Below are positions 1 through 7,349 of a stretch of DNA of 44,739 bases, piece after piece (the stretch's first letter is position 1; every line of letters begins with the position of its first letter). The position numbers and the translations under genes were made by a program. The notes beneath the pieces are model-generated. The model was not told the origin of the DNA, did no database searches, and worked only from the letters and a program-made list of their open reading frames with translations. The stretch lies in the NCBI GenBank assembly GCA_965659745.1, contig CBFHXF010000011.1, forward strand, positions 1 to 44,739. Direction: 5' to 3'. The DNA comes from VMCP01 sp965659745. GTDB taxonomy: Bacteria; Bacteroidota; Bacteroidia; NS11-12g; UBA955.

Positions 1-203
1 GGGTGCCTGCTAATTTGCACTTTTTGCCAACCCGTAAGAGTACTATACACCGCTTTTTGAGCTTCTTTTATTTTGGATTCGATAGTGCGGATCATATCCG
101 TCATATCTAATTTTCCCTGTTCGTGCGTTGTTTGCGCCTTCTTCAACTGTTCGTGAAGTTCCTGAACGTCTTTTTCGAAATCAAACCAAAAGGAATTTGC
201 CAT
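1..203 (-). CDS. accA: Acetyl-CoA carboxylase carboxyltransferase subunit alpha, N-terminal part (gene cut by window edge)
   Basis: Only the first 67 or so codons are present; the gene runs off the left edge. The product begins MANSFWFDFEKDVQELHEQL, continues as a charged helical hairpin, and reaches LTGWQKVQISRHP at the edge. A helical N-terminus followed by a W-Q-x-V-Q-x-x-RHP motif is the known start of AccA, the subunit that with AccD moves carboxyl from carboxybiotin to acetyl-CoA in the first step of fatty acid synthesis. The ATG at 203 is the only sensible start. A TAATTTCG box lies about 27 bases upstream on the same strand and may be its -7 element. The assignment rests on the N-terminus alone, since the catalytic crotonase-fold region is outside the window. 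Confidence 0.85.
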   Translation of the reverse strand, partial: MANSFWFDFEKDVQELHEQLKKAQTTHEQGKLDMTDMIRTIESKIKEAQKAVYSTLTGWQKVQISRH

Positions 204-262
204 AACAATAGTTTTTTAACCGCCCGAAAGCGAAATTATGTAAAAATAAGGATTTCAGCTTA

Positions 263-418
263 TTAAACCCAATCCATGGCCATTGCCATACCCCCAAAAA
301 ATGTAGGTAGACCCAGCCAAAAAGCTTCAGGTAAAAAAATGGTGAAATAGGTCAATGCGATTCCACTTACAATGCAAAGAGCCCAATATTTCTTGGTATT
401 GCGTTTTTCGTTGCTCAT
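263..418 (-). CDS. 51-residue two-segment membrane protein, unknown function
   Basis: This is a short gene between accA and the ATP-grasp gene on the same strand. The product has a charged N-terminus (MSNEKRNTKKYW), a hydrophobic segment at about residues 11-30, a PEAFW turn, and a second hydrophobic, glycine- and methionine-rich segment at about 33-49, ending in DWV. It would fit a small integral membrane protein with two short helices. The ATG at 418 is supported by a TATCTTCG box 8 bases upstream (427-434), a close variant of the phylum's -7 element and the same form seen before several other genes here. I do not recognise a family. A chance ORF cannot be excluded at this length, but the promoter spacing, membrane profile and orientation argue for a real gene. 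Confidence 0.6.
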   Translation of the reverse strand: MSNEKRNTKKYWALCIVSGIALTYFTIFLPEAFWLGLPTFFGGMAMAMDWV

Positions 419-472
419 AGTTGTTGCGAAGATAATTACAAAAAACGTTACGCCGTACTAATTTCCGAAAAA

Positions 473-1507
473 CTATAAAAAAACGTCCTGCCAATGCCGC
501 GTAAATCCCCTACCCCAAAAAAAGTTTTCAGGCAAATCTACGGGTCTGCCTAAGGCACGCTTTACCGCCATCAACGGCACATTCAATCCCGCATGTCGCA
601 ACGCCGATGTAGTTCCTTGCAAGCGCGGATTTATTTCCAACAAATGAGGAATTCCCTCAGCATTATGGCGCCATTGAACGCCAATCGGACCTTCTAGTTC
701 TAAAGAGGTTACCAATAATTTCGACGCTTCAATTAGGATTTCATCGCATTCAAAAGTTCCCGAAACGCTGATACCCGATACCATTTTATCGCGACTCCTG
801 GGAATGGCAAGAGTAACATATCCAGGCCAAATAAATACATCCACCGAGTATTCTTTACCCGGTAAATATTCAGTCAATAACAGGGGAACCTCGAAAAATT
901 CGGGCAATCGCAGCATCCATTCGGACAAGCGCAATGGCATCAATTCAGGTTTGTGCGCCGCCGTTATGGGCTCAACATCCCTACCAATCAAACCAATACC
1001 GCGAGACCCATTTCCCCGTACAGGTTTAAAAAATAAACGGGCATGTCGACTCAGCAAATCCTTCGCCACTTCTTCGAACTCGTTCCGATTCTCACACACC
1101 TTTCCTTCTGGAACCGCAATACCTATTTTCTGAGCCTTGCCATGTAAAATTCCCTTATCATTCGCTTCTTTAAGGCCTTTCTCGGGGGAAATTATAAGCC
1201 GAACGCCTTTCTTTACAAACACATCGCGATGCGCCGACAAAGACTCCAGCTCTGCAGTAGTAATGGGGAGCACAACTTGGACCTTTTCAAGTTCACAAAT
1301 TTCTAATACACGGTTGATATAGCCCGAACTGTTTGAAGGGGGCATGGCATAAAAAGCGTCCGACAGCGATTTTCCATAGGCGTTCTCGTTCACATCGCCC
1401 GAAATCAAACGCAAACCCGATTCCTCGCGCAAACAAGCCGCTATTCCCGCAAATCCCGGAGCCCCTGCACCTGAAGGAATCAATACCGAAATGCCCTCTG
1501 CTTTCAT
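473..1507 (-). CDS. ATP-grasp domain protein (CarB/PylC-like ligase, substrate unknown)
   Basis: The 344-residue product has an N-terminal Rossmann-like pre-ATP-grasp domain (SVLIPSGAGAPGFAG, residues about 6-20). An ATP-grasp fold follows: FFKPVRGNGSRGIG is the glycine-rich ATP lid (about 160-173), TEYLPGKEYSVDVF is a substrate/Mg strand, and LLEINPRLQGTTS carries the E and N Mg ligands near residue 305. Such stand-alone enzymes join a carboxylate to an amine through an acyl-phosphate; the substrate cannot be told from sequence. An in-frame ATG lies five codons upstream at 1522, but the start at 1507 is preferred because TACATTTG lies 4 bases before it, predicting a leaderless mRNA. The gene is divergent from asnS, with about 84 bases between the two starts. 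Confidence 0.82.
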   Translation of the reverse strand: MKAEGISVLIPSGAGAPGFAGIAACLREESGLRLISGDVNENAYGKSLSDAFYAMPPSNSSGYINRVLEICELEKVQVVLPITTAELESLSAHRDVFVKKGVRLIISPEKGLKEANDKGILHGKAQKIGIAVPEGKVCENRNEFEEVAKDLLSRHARLFFKPVRGNGSRGIGLIGRDVEPITAAHKPELMPLRLSEWMLRLPEFFEVPLLLTEYLPGKEYSVDVFIWPGYVTLAIPRSRDKMVSGISVSGTFECDEILIEASKLLVTSLELEGPIGVQWRHNAEGIPHLLEINPRLQGTTSALRHAGLNVPLMAVKRALGRPVDLPENFFWGRGFTRHWQDVFL

Positions 1508-1511
1508 ACAA

Positions 1512-1519
1512 CAAATGTA
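1512..1519 (-). promoter_or_regulatory. -7 promoter element of the ATP-grasp gene
   Basis: TACATTTG on the minus strand matches the Bacteroidota -7 consensus TAnnTTTG exactly. Only four bases (TTGT) separate it from the ATG at 1507, so the transcript should begin at or within a base or two of the start codon. Confidence 0.65.
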
Positions 1520-1576
1520 CACATTCTCTTAAACGCAATGCGCTTTATACCTTATTATATAGCGATTCAAAAATTG

Positions 1577-1584
1577 TATCTTTG
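1577..1584 (+). promoter_or_regulatory. -7 promoter element of asnS
   Basis: TATCTTTG matches TAnnTTTG exactly and is followed by CCGTAAC and the ATG at 1592. The in-frame ATG at 1538 lies upstream of this element, so it would not be in the mRNA from this promoter. I see no clear TTG at the -33 position. Confidence 0.65.
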
Positions 1585-1591
1585 CCGTAAC

Positions 1592-3121
1592 ATGTCAATC
1601 ACGCATTCTTACATCCAACAATTATCCCAAAAAATAGGCGAAACCGTAACCTTAAAAGGTTGGGTTTCTAATAAAAGAGAAGGTAAAGGCATCGTATTTA
1701 TTGTGCTCCGCGACGGTACCGGCTTTTGTCAGTGTGTCGTAACGGCCGAAACCGCTACCGATGCGGGTTTGGAAACGGCGCAAAATACGCGTTTGGAAAC
1801 CAGTGTGGTTTTGCAAGGATTGATCAAAGCCGATGAAAAACAAATTGGCGGCGTCGAATTAGAAGTGCTACAAATCGAAATCATCGGCGATTCTGTCGAT
1901 TATCCTATCGCGAAAAAAGAACACGGTGTTGAATTTTTAATGGACCAACGCCACTTGTGGTTGCGCAGTACCCGCCAATGGGCCATCATGCGCATTCGCA
2001 ATACCATCATTTTCTCCATCCATAATTATTTCCAAAAGGAAGGGTTTGTACAAATGGATGCCCCCATTTTTACTGGAAATGCTTGTGAAGGCACTTCTAC
2101 CCTATTTGAAACCGAATTCTACGGCAGTCAAGCCTATTTGAGTCAATCCGGTCAACTTTACGGAGAAGCGATGGCCATGGCCATGGGCAAAATTTATACG
2201 TTTGGACCTACTTTCAGGGCGGAAAAATCAAAAACACGCCGACATCTTTCTGAATTTTGGATGATCGAGCCTGAAATGGCGTTCTACGATATTTTCCAAA
2301 ATATGGATGCCATCGAAGGCATGTTACAGCATGTTATTAAAGATGTTTTGGCCAATTGCAAACAAGAATTAGAAACCATTGGTCGAGACATAAGCGTTTT
2401 GGAAAGTTCTTTAGGAAGCTTCCCAAGAATGACGTACGACGAAGCCGTACGCATTATTAAAGGCGAACAAGACGTTAACGGACAAAATAGCATCAAGTTA
2501 CTAGAAGCGGAATTAGCAGCCGCTGAAAGCCGTTTACAAGAAATTGACGCCGATATCGCCGATCGCGAAGCCCAAATCAATGCCGGCGGAATGAAAAAAG
2601 GTCAAATAAATTTCTTTACCGCCAAAATAAACGAGCTGAAACAAGAAAAAAGCGACGTAGAAGAAGATTTGCGCAACATACCCCAATGGTTGAACAGTGC
2701 ACGCAATTTCGAATATGGTAATGATTTTGGTGGTTCGGATGAAACCGTGCTTACCAAGTTATTTGACCGACCTGTAATGGTTTACGATTGGCCGCATGAA
2801 GTAAAGGCATTTTATCTCAAACGCAATCCAGAAGATATGCGTTTTGCCCGCGGGGTAGACGTTTTGGCTCCTGAAGGCTACGGTGAAATCGTAGGCGGTG
2901 GCGAGCGTGAAACGAATGTAGACAGCCTTATAGAAAAAATTCACGAACATCAGTTACCCATGTCGGAATTCGAATGGTACCTCGATTTACGTAGATTTGG
3001 ATCGGTTCCCCATTCGGGATTTGGTTTAGGTTTGGAGCGTGTGGTTACCTGGATTTGTAAACTGAAACACGTGCGCGAATCAATTCCTTTCCCTAGAATG
3101 TACGGTAGGTTGACACCCTAA
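1592..3121 (+). CDS. asnS: Asparagine--tRNA ligase
   Basis: The 509-residue class IIb aminoacyl-tRNA synthetase charges tRNA-Asn in the cytoplasm. An N-terminal OB-fold anticodon-binding domain (TLKGWVSNKREGKGIVFIVL) is followed by the catalytic core: motif 2 region FGPTFRAEKSKTRRHLSEFWM and motif 3 GFGLGLERVVTWI near the C-terminus, ending FPRMYGRLTP. Residues about 300-365 form a charged, coiled-coil-like insertion (LLEAELAAAESRLQEIDAD onward, then GGMKKGQINFF). This is known in AsnS of many Bacteroidota and is absent from the E. coli type. The start at 1592 is chosen over the ATG at 1538 because the promoter -7 box lies between them. A discriminating AsnS/AspS call follows from the asparagine-type motif 2/3 spacing and the overall match. 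Confidence 0.95.
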   Translation: MSITHSYIQQLSQKIGETVTLKGWVSNKREGKGIVFIVLRDGTGFCQCVVTAETATDAGLETAQNTRLETSVVLQGLIKADEKQIGGVELEVLQIEIIGDSVDYPIAKKEHGVEFLMDQRHLWLRSTRQWAIMRIRNTIIFSIHNYFQKEGFVQMDAPIFTGNACEGTSTLFETEFYGSQAYLSQSGQLYGEAMAMAMGKIYTFGPTFRAEKSKTRRHLSEFWMIEPEMAFYDIFQNMDAIEGMLQHVIKDVLANCKQELETIGRDISVLESSLGSFPRMTYDEAVRIIKGEQDVNGQNSIKLLEAELAAAESRLQEIDADIADREAQINAGGMKKGQINFFTAKINELKQEKSDVEEDLRNIPQWLNSARNFEYGNDFGGSDETVLTKLFDRPVMVYDWPHEVKAFYLKRNPEDMRFARGVDVLAPEGYGEIVGGGERETNVDSLIEKIHEHQLPMSEFEWYLDLRRFGSVPHSGFGLGLERVVTWICKLKHVRESIPFPRMYGRLTP

Positions 3122-3308
3122 TACGAGGTTTTGTTAGCGCACAGGCGATGTTATTCAAATTTTTTACCTGAAACATTGAAATTGCTCTGACAAAGTATCA
3201 CCAATAGAACGTTTACTAAATTGTTAAGCCGTTCATCCATAATTCAGCTTTTTGAAGTCTCCAGAATTTGTCAAGCCAACCCAAAACATATAATTTTACG
3301 ATGTTAAA

Positions 3309-4001
3309 ATGCTAGATTTTCATAATCACATATTGCCCGGTATCGACGACGGAGCTCCAGATCCGGAAACATCGTTGCGCTTGCTGCGCGGTTTAAAGAA
3401 TTTAGGCTTCGAACAGGTAAAAGCTTCGCCACATACCATTGCCGACACCCATCCTAATACCCCCGAAACGATAAAATCGGCCTTTGAAACACTCAATGCC
3501 TACCTCGATACTCAAGCATATCCTCAAGTTTCTGGATTTGCTTCAGAGTACATGATGGACGATATCTTTCTCGCCAATTTAAGAGACAAAAAACCCCTGC
3601 TGTGTGTGAAAGACAAATTTATATTAGTAGAGTTGTCATACGCTCACAAGCCTGAACACTTAGAAGGATACAGCTTTCAATTGCAAATCGATGGCTATAT
3701 TCCTATTTTAGCTCATCCCGAACGCTACGGATATTATCATAAAAATGCCGAAAGCAATTACGATTATTTAAAAGACTTGGGATTCGATTTCCAATTGAAT
3801 TTATTGTCCTTAACCCCCTATTACGGCAAAGACGTTCAAAAAGTGGCCCAAGACTTATTAGATCAAGGCTACTACGACTATGCGTGTACCGATTTGCACC
3901 ACGACCGCCATTTAGAAGCATTGAACGACTTCTTCACCGCAGACAGTCTGCGCGAATTAATGAAGAAATACAAGTTGAAAAACAACGATTTGATTGGCTA
4001 A
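3309..4001 (+). CDS. CpsB/CapC-family tyrosine-protein phosphatase (PHP fold)
   Basis: The 230-residue PHP-fold metal-dependent phosphatase has the DFHNHILPGIDDGAPD metal-binding start (residues 3-18), conserved acidic and histidine residues in the middle (VELSYAHKPEHLE), LAHPERYGYY (about 136-145), and a final TDLHHDRHL that supplies the last metal ligands. Relatives (CpsB of Streptococcus, YwqE of Bacillus) remove phosphate from tyrosine kinases that control capsule export. That is the likely role here, but no Wzc-like kinase is in the window. A possible -7 box TAATTTTA lies shortly upstream. The gene is followed after 16 bases by the folK start, whose own promoter lies in that gap. Confidence 0.85.
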   Translation: MLDFHNHILPGIDDGAPDPETSLRLLRGLKNLGFEQVKASPHTIADTHPNTPETIKSAFETLNAYLDTQAYPQVSGFASEYMMDDIFLANLRDKKPLLCVKDKFILVELSYAHKPEHLEGYSFQLQIDGYIPILAHPERYGYYHKNAESNYDYLKDLGFDFQLNLLSLTPYYGKDVQKVAQDLLDQGYYDYACTDLHHDRHLEALNDFFTADSLRELMKKYKLKNNDLIG

Positions 4002-4004
4002 TGC

Positions 4005-4012
4005 TACCTTTG
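4005..4012 (+). promoter_or_regulatory. -7 promoter element of folK
   Basis: TACCTTTG is an exact TAnnTTTG match five bases before a GTG codon at 4018. It places the folK start at that GTG rather than the ATG at 3994, which lies upstream of the element and inside the cpsB-like gene. The element begins four bases after that gene's stop codon. Confidence 0.65.
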
Positions 4013-4017
4013 CGCCT

Positions 4018-4509
4018 GTGAAGGTTCTTCCTCAAACCCTTTTCTTGGCCACCGGCAGCAACCAAGGCAATTCCTTTGATATATTGCAAGAATGCAATCG
4101 TTTGATTCATGCTAATATCGGAGAAATCCAGCGTGAATCGCCTATGTACATCACCCAAGCATGGGGCAAAACCGATCAGGCTGATTTTCTAAACCAGGTG
4201 TTGCAAGTAAATACGCTTTTCACACCCCTGATGGTTTTTCAAAAACTTCAGCAAATTGAAAAGCAATTAGGGCGCGTGCGCTATGAAAAATGGGGACCTC
4301 GAAGTATCGATATCGATATTTTATTTTATGGTAGTCATATCATCCAAAACCAAGATCTACAAATTCCACACCCTGAATTACAGAATCGAAACTTTGTGCT
4401 CAAGCCCTTGTTAGATATTGCTCCTAGGTGGACACACCCCGTGTTAAAAAAAGAAATTCGAACCCTATGGAAACAACGCACCGACCGATTGACAGTAAAA
4501 CAGATTTGA
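4018..4509 (+). CDS. folK: 2-amino-4-hydroxy-6-hydroxymethyldihydropteridine diphosphokinase
   Basis: The 163-residue HPPK transfers pyrophosphate from ATP to 6-hydroxymethyl-7,8-dihydropterin in folate synthesis. The N-terminal strand LFLATGSNQGNS, the turn SPMYITQAWGKTDQADFLNQV, and the metal- and ATP-binding stretch VRYEKWGPRSIDIDILFYG with two Asp residues in DIDI are diagnostic, followed by IPHPELQNRNFVLKPLLDIAP. The length is normal for the family. I take the GTG at 4018 as the start because a -7 element lies five bases upstream and the first family-conserved strand begins eight codons later. The 3' end overlaps the following WbqC-family gene by 43 bases in another frame, so the two are probably co-transcribed. 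Confidence 0.92.
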   Translation: MKVLPQTLFLATGSNQGNSFDILQECNRLIHANIGEIQRESPMYITQAWGKTDQADFLNQVLQVNTLFTPLMVFQKLQQIEKQLGRVRYEKWGPRSIDIDILFYGSHIIQNQDLQIPHPELQNRNFVLKPLLDIAPRWTHPVLKKEIRTLWKQRTDRLTVKQI

Positions 4510-5057
4510 AGATTTACGGACTTTTTCCAAATGTTTCCTACTTTCAATTTGCAGCTAGGAATGGTGAAGTGGCTTTATTCTCTCATTGGGAACAGGCCCA
4601 TTATGCCGTATCGGGTGCCAATCAAATAGAGACCTTACGCATTCCTTTAACACACGATTCAAAAAAGAAAGACCCCATATTTTGGGAAATATCCTACCAG
4701 CATAAATGGTTACGCGAACATCAAAATGCGTGGCGCACGGCCTATGGAAAATCGCCGTTTTACGAATATTACGATTATAAAATATGGGACCTTTTACACC
4801 AAGAACAGGCCTCTTTTAAGTCCCTTCAGGAATCGGCTATACAATTATTGCTGCCTTGGCTCGGTTTAGAGGAATTGCCTGTCATAGATTTGGATTTTGA
4901 AAAAAGTAGACAGTATTTTCGTTCAATTAACAATACACCCTATCTCGAATACTCTCAAGTTTTTGAAAACAAATTTGGACATCGTAAAGATTTGTCTGTT
5001 ATTGATTTATTATTCAATATTGGTCCGGAGTGCGCCTCTTATTTTAGACACTCATGA
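4467..5057 (+). CDS. WbqC-family protein
   Basis: The 196-residue product matches the WbqC family pattern: an N-terminal LFPNVSYFQFAARNGEV strand, the SYQHKWLREHQNAWRTAY segment, GKSPFYEYYDY, and the C-terminal YSQVFENKFGHRKDLSVIDLLFN block with a final GPECASYF. Members are cytosolic proteins often found in O-antigen or other polysaccharide loci; their reaction is not firmly established. The ATG at 4467 is preferred to the one at 4428 because the shorter form starts nearer the conserved region; both lie inside folK. The coupling to folK is by overlap only and does not itself suggest a folate role. Confidence 0.75.
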   Translation: METTHRPIDSKTDLKIYGLFPNVSYFQFAARNGEVALFSHWEQAHYAVSGANQIETLRIPLTHDSKKKDPIFWEISYQHKWLREHQNAWRTAYGKSPFYEYYDYKIWDLLHQEQASFKSLQESAIQLLLPWLGLEELPVIDLDFEKSRQYFRSINNTPYLEYSQVFENKFGHRKDLSVIDLLFNIGPECASYFRHS

Positions 5058-5102
5058 GGTTTTGGCACAGTTATTGAAACGAGAATAACTGAACCTTTAT
5101 AT

Positions 5103-5229
5103 TCACTGCGCCCTGTAAAACCTTTACTTTCAAATTGCTTTTTTCTTATCGACTCAAACCTTTCTACCGCTCATAACAAGTTGGACTTAAGATCTCCAGA
5201 AACAAAAAACTTCAACAGCGGCGCAGTGA
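5103..5229. repeat. Spaced 10-bp inverted repeat in the intergenic gap
   Basis: TCACTGCGCC at 5103-5112 is the exact reverse complement of GGCGCAGTGA at 5220-5229. The arms are about 107 bases apart in the otherwise featureless 264-base gap between the WbqC-family gene and the toxin-antitoxin pair. They could pair in RNA or mark the ends of a vanished insertion, but a chance match is possible. Confidence 0.3.
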
Positions 5230-5294
5230 TCCGAGGTGCTGTTAATAAAAATGGTATATGTAAAAATAATGAATTGCACATAATAGCATAAAAT

Positions 5295-5302
5295 CGTAAC
5301 TT
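5295..5302 (+). promoter_or_regulatory. Likely -7 promoter element of the toxin-antitoxin operon
   Basis: TAACTTGC resembles TAnnTTTG with one T missing. The same eight bases, preceded by TCG, occur before the desaturase gene at 42256. It lies about 20 bases before the antitoxin ATG at 5322, giving a short leader. Confidence 0.4.
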
Positions 5303-5321
5303 GCTTTCGAAAAAATCAATC

Positions 5322-5531
5322 ATGAAAGAAATCACTCTCAATATCCCCGATTCCAAACTAGATTTTTTTTATGCACTAATCAAAGAACACGGATTTGAAG
5401 TGCAAAATGAAACAGCTATATCCGAGGAACATAAAGCAATGGTTCTTGAACGCATAAATAACAGCAATCCCGCCGAAACCCTAACATGGCAAGATGCTAG
5501 AAAGCGTTTTACGTTCAAAGATTTAGGATAA
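5322..5531 (+). CDS. Antitoxin of a RelE/ParE-type toxin-antitoxin pair
   Basis: The product has 69 residues. It opens with a beta strand (MKEITLNIPDSKLDFFYALI) typical of ribbon-helix-helix or Phd-like short antitoxins, has a flexible middle, and ends in the NPAETLTWQDARKRFTF segment seen in addiction-module proteins that neutralise a RelE/ParE partner by wrapping it with the C-terminal half. The stop codon overlaps the toxin ATG by one base, the usual coupled arrangement in which the antitoxin comes first. A TTG at 5301 is in frame but lies inside the likely -7 element, so the ATG at 5322 is used. Such pairs normally autorepress their own promoter; I see no clear operator. Confidence 0.75.
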   Translation: MKEITLNIPDSKLDFFYALIKEHGFEVQNETAISEEHKAMVLERINNSNPAETLTWQDARKRFTFKDLG

Positions 5532-5830
5532 TGTCATTTAAAGTACTCATTGATGTCTTAGCCGTTCAAGACATACAAGAGGCCATAAACTATTATGAAG
5601 AAAAATCCATAGGTTTAGGCAAAAAATTCGAGAGCGAACTAAACGAACAAATAGAATTTCTTACAAAAAATCCGTTTCTCAGAGTAAGATACGAAGAGGT
5701 TCGCTGCTTAGTATTGAAAGTTTTTCCATTTATGATACATTTCACGGTAGATGACTCTCTTAATACGATAACCATTAGAGCGGTATTCCATACCTCTCAA
5801 AACCCTCAAAACTGGAGCAAGCGCCCTTAA
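5531..5830 (+). CDS. RelE/ParE-family toxin
   Basis: The 99-residue product has the RelE/ParE superfamily plan: an N-terminal strand (FKVLIDVLAVQDIQEA), an alpha hairpin (INYYEEKSIGLGKKFESELNEQIEFL), then strands with RYEEVRCLVLKVFPFMIHFTVD and the terminal TITIRAVFHTSQNPQNW. The VRCLVLKVFPFMIHF plus RAVFHTSQNP pattern is closest to ParE-like toxins, which poison gyrase, but RelE-type mRNA cleavage cannot be ruled out. It follows the antitoxin with a one-base overlap. The pair is inserted between a WbqC-family gene and a polysaccharide flippase gene and is probably a mobile accessory module. Confidence 0.82.
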   Translation: MSFKVLIDVLAVQDIQEAINYYEEKSIGLGKKFESELNEQIEFLTKNPFLRVRYEEVRCLVLKVFPFMIHFTVDDSLNTITIRAVFHTSQNPQNWSKRP

Positions 5831-5863
5831 TTTATCAAAACTACATTAATTCGTAAGTTTCCG

Positions 5864-5871
5864 TAATTTTG
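5864..5871 (+). promoter_or_regulatory. -7 promoter element of the flippase gene
   Basis: TAATTTTG matches TAnnTTTG and is followed by CTTTA and the ATG at 5877. It is expected to start transcription of the flippase/dut block from or next to the start codon. Confidence 0.6.
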
Positions 5872-5876
5872 CTTTA

Positions 5877-7349
5877 ATGTCGGTAATCCGCAAGCTCGCC
5901 TCACAAACAGCCATTTACGGGTTAAGCACCATGTTGGGTCGTTTGATCAATTACCTGCTCGTTCCCCTTTACACCCGAACCCTAGTAAACGTAGCCGATT
6001 ACGGCGTTGTTGGCGTCATGTTCGGTTATGCGAGCTTAGGAGCCGTACTTTTTGCCTTTGGACTCGAAACCGGATTCTTCAACTTTGCCCGAAAACAAGA
6101 AAAACCGGAACCGGTTTTTGCTACCGCAGCCCATTTTTTGTTACTAACCGGACTTATATGGATTTTGTTATCTCGATTTTTCGGACTCGAAATCATGACC
6201 TTCATCGGTTACCCCCATGCGCCCGAATACGCCTTCTGGTTTACCGTAATCCTCGCCTCCGACGCCGTTAGCTCCCTCGCCTTTGCATACCTCCGTCAAC
6301 AACAAAAGCCCTGGAATTTTGCTTGGGTGCGACTCTCCAATATTGCCATCAACGTATTTGCAAATCTGTTTTTTCTGGTTTTTCTTCCCTATTGGGGGAA
6401 GTCTAACGAATGGGCGCTGCACCTTTATTACAGCCAATCCCAAGTTTCGTGGATCTTCATTTCCAACCTGATCGCCAGCACCGCAACCCTGCTCATGCTA
6501 TTTCCCGTTTTGAAACACCTGCGCCTTGGAATGGATATAGACTTGCTCAAACGCATGCTGAAATATTCCTATCCGATTGTGTTTATTGGACTCGCCGGCA
6601 TGATCAACGAAACTTTCGACCGCATTCTTATTAAATCGATTATACCCGACTCCCAAAGCGATTATCAAGTAAGTATTTATTCCGCTTTCTATAAATTAAG
6701 TATGGTACTCACCCTTTTTGTGCAAGCATTTCGTTTTGCTGTAGAACCTTACTTTTTTGAACAAGCCAAACAACTAAACGCCCAAGAATCATACGCGTAC
6801 ATTATGAAATGGTTCGTGTATGTGGTATCGGTTATCTACCTGGGCACCTTGCTAATTTTGCCCTATATAGCCCCCATTTTAATTCAAAATCCTGAATATT
6901 TCCAACATCCCGACGGCATGAAAATAGTACCCTACCTTCTCGCCGCAAATCTGTTTTTGGGACTCTATTACACCCTTTCGGTTTGGTACAAAGTATCAGA
7001 AAAAACGCATATTGGCGCCATTCCTGCCTTCACCGGCGCCGCCATCACCTTGGTACTGAACCTGTGGCTTATTCCCAAAATTGGTATTCTTGGAGCCGCC
7101 ATCACCACCCTCATTACCTATTTCTCTATGGTCCTGATGGGCTATTTTCTATCGCGTAAATACTATCCCATTCCATACGACCTTCCCCGCATTTTAATAA
7201 CCTTAAGTGTCACATTCCTTTTAGGTTACATCCTCATAAATGCCCAATTAGGATTCATCGGAAAATCTCTCATTTTCATCGCATTTATAGCATTTCTCTA
7301 TTTATACGAAACCCGAACTTCACATGCAACGCGTCAAAATCATCAATAA
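5877..7349 (+). CDS. Polysaccharide flippase (Wzx-like, MOP superfamily)
   Basis: The 490-residue polytopic membrane protein has about 12 to 14 hydrophobic helices. It begins LASQTAIYGLSTMLGRLINYLLVPLYTR, the usual first helix of polysaccharide biosynthesis/O-antigen flippases, and includes LLKRMLKYSYPIVFIGLAGMINETFDRILI at the start of the second helical bundle. The family moves lipid-linked sugars across the inner membrane, and nearby sugar nucleotidyltransferase, galE and rmlA genes fit a surface polysaccharide role. The 3' end overlaps dut by 26 bases. A -7 element lies five bases before the ATG, so the gene probably has its own leaderless promoter. Confidence 0.88.
   Translation: MSVIRKLASQTAIYGLSTMLGRLINYLLVPLYTRTLVNVADYGVVGVMFGYASLGAVLFAFGLETGFFNFARKQEKPEPVFATAAHFLLLTGLIWILLSRFFGLEIMTFIGYPHAPEYAFWFTVILASDAVSSLAFAYLRQQQKPWNFAWVRLSNIAINVFANLFFLVFLPYWGKSNEWALHLYYSQSQVSWIFISNLIASTATLLMLFPVLKHLRLGMDIDLLKRMLKYSYPIVFIGLAGMINETFDRILIKSIIPDSQSDYQVSIYSAFYKLSMVLTLFVQAFRFAVEPYFFEQAKQLNAQESYAYIMKWFVYVVSVIYLGTLLILPYIAPILIQNPEYFQHPDGMKIVPYLLAANLFLGLYYTLSVWYKVSEKTHIGAIPAFTGAAITLVLNLWLIPKIGILGAAITTLITYFSMVLMGYFLSRKYYPIPYDLPRILITLSVTFLLGYILINAQLGFIGKSLIFIAFIAFLYLYETRTSHATRQNHQ

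Noticed and set aside
1333..1590. Plus-strand open frame opposite the ATP-grasp gene start
   Set aside because: It overlaps the ATP-grasp gene and its promoter and has no family signal; the divergent pair explains the region.
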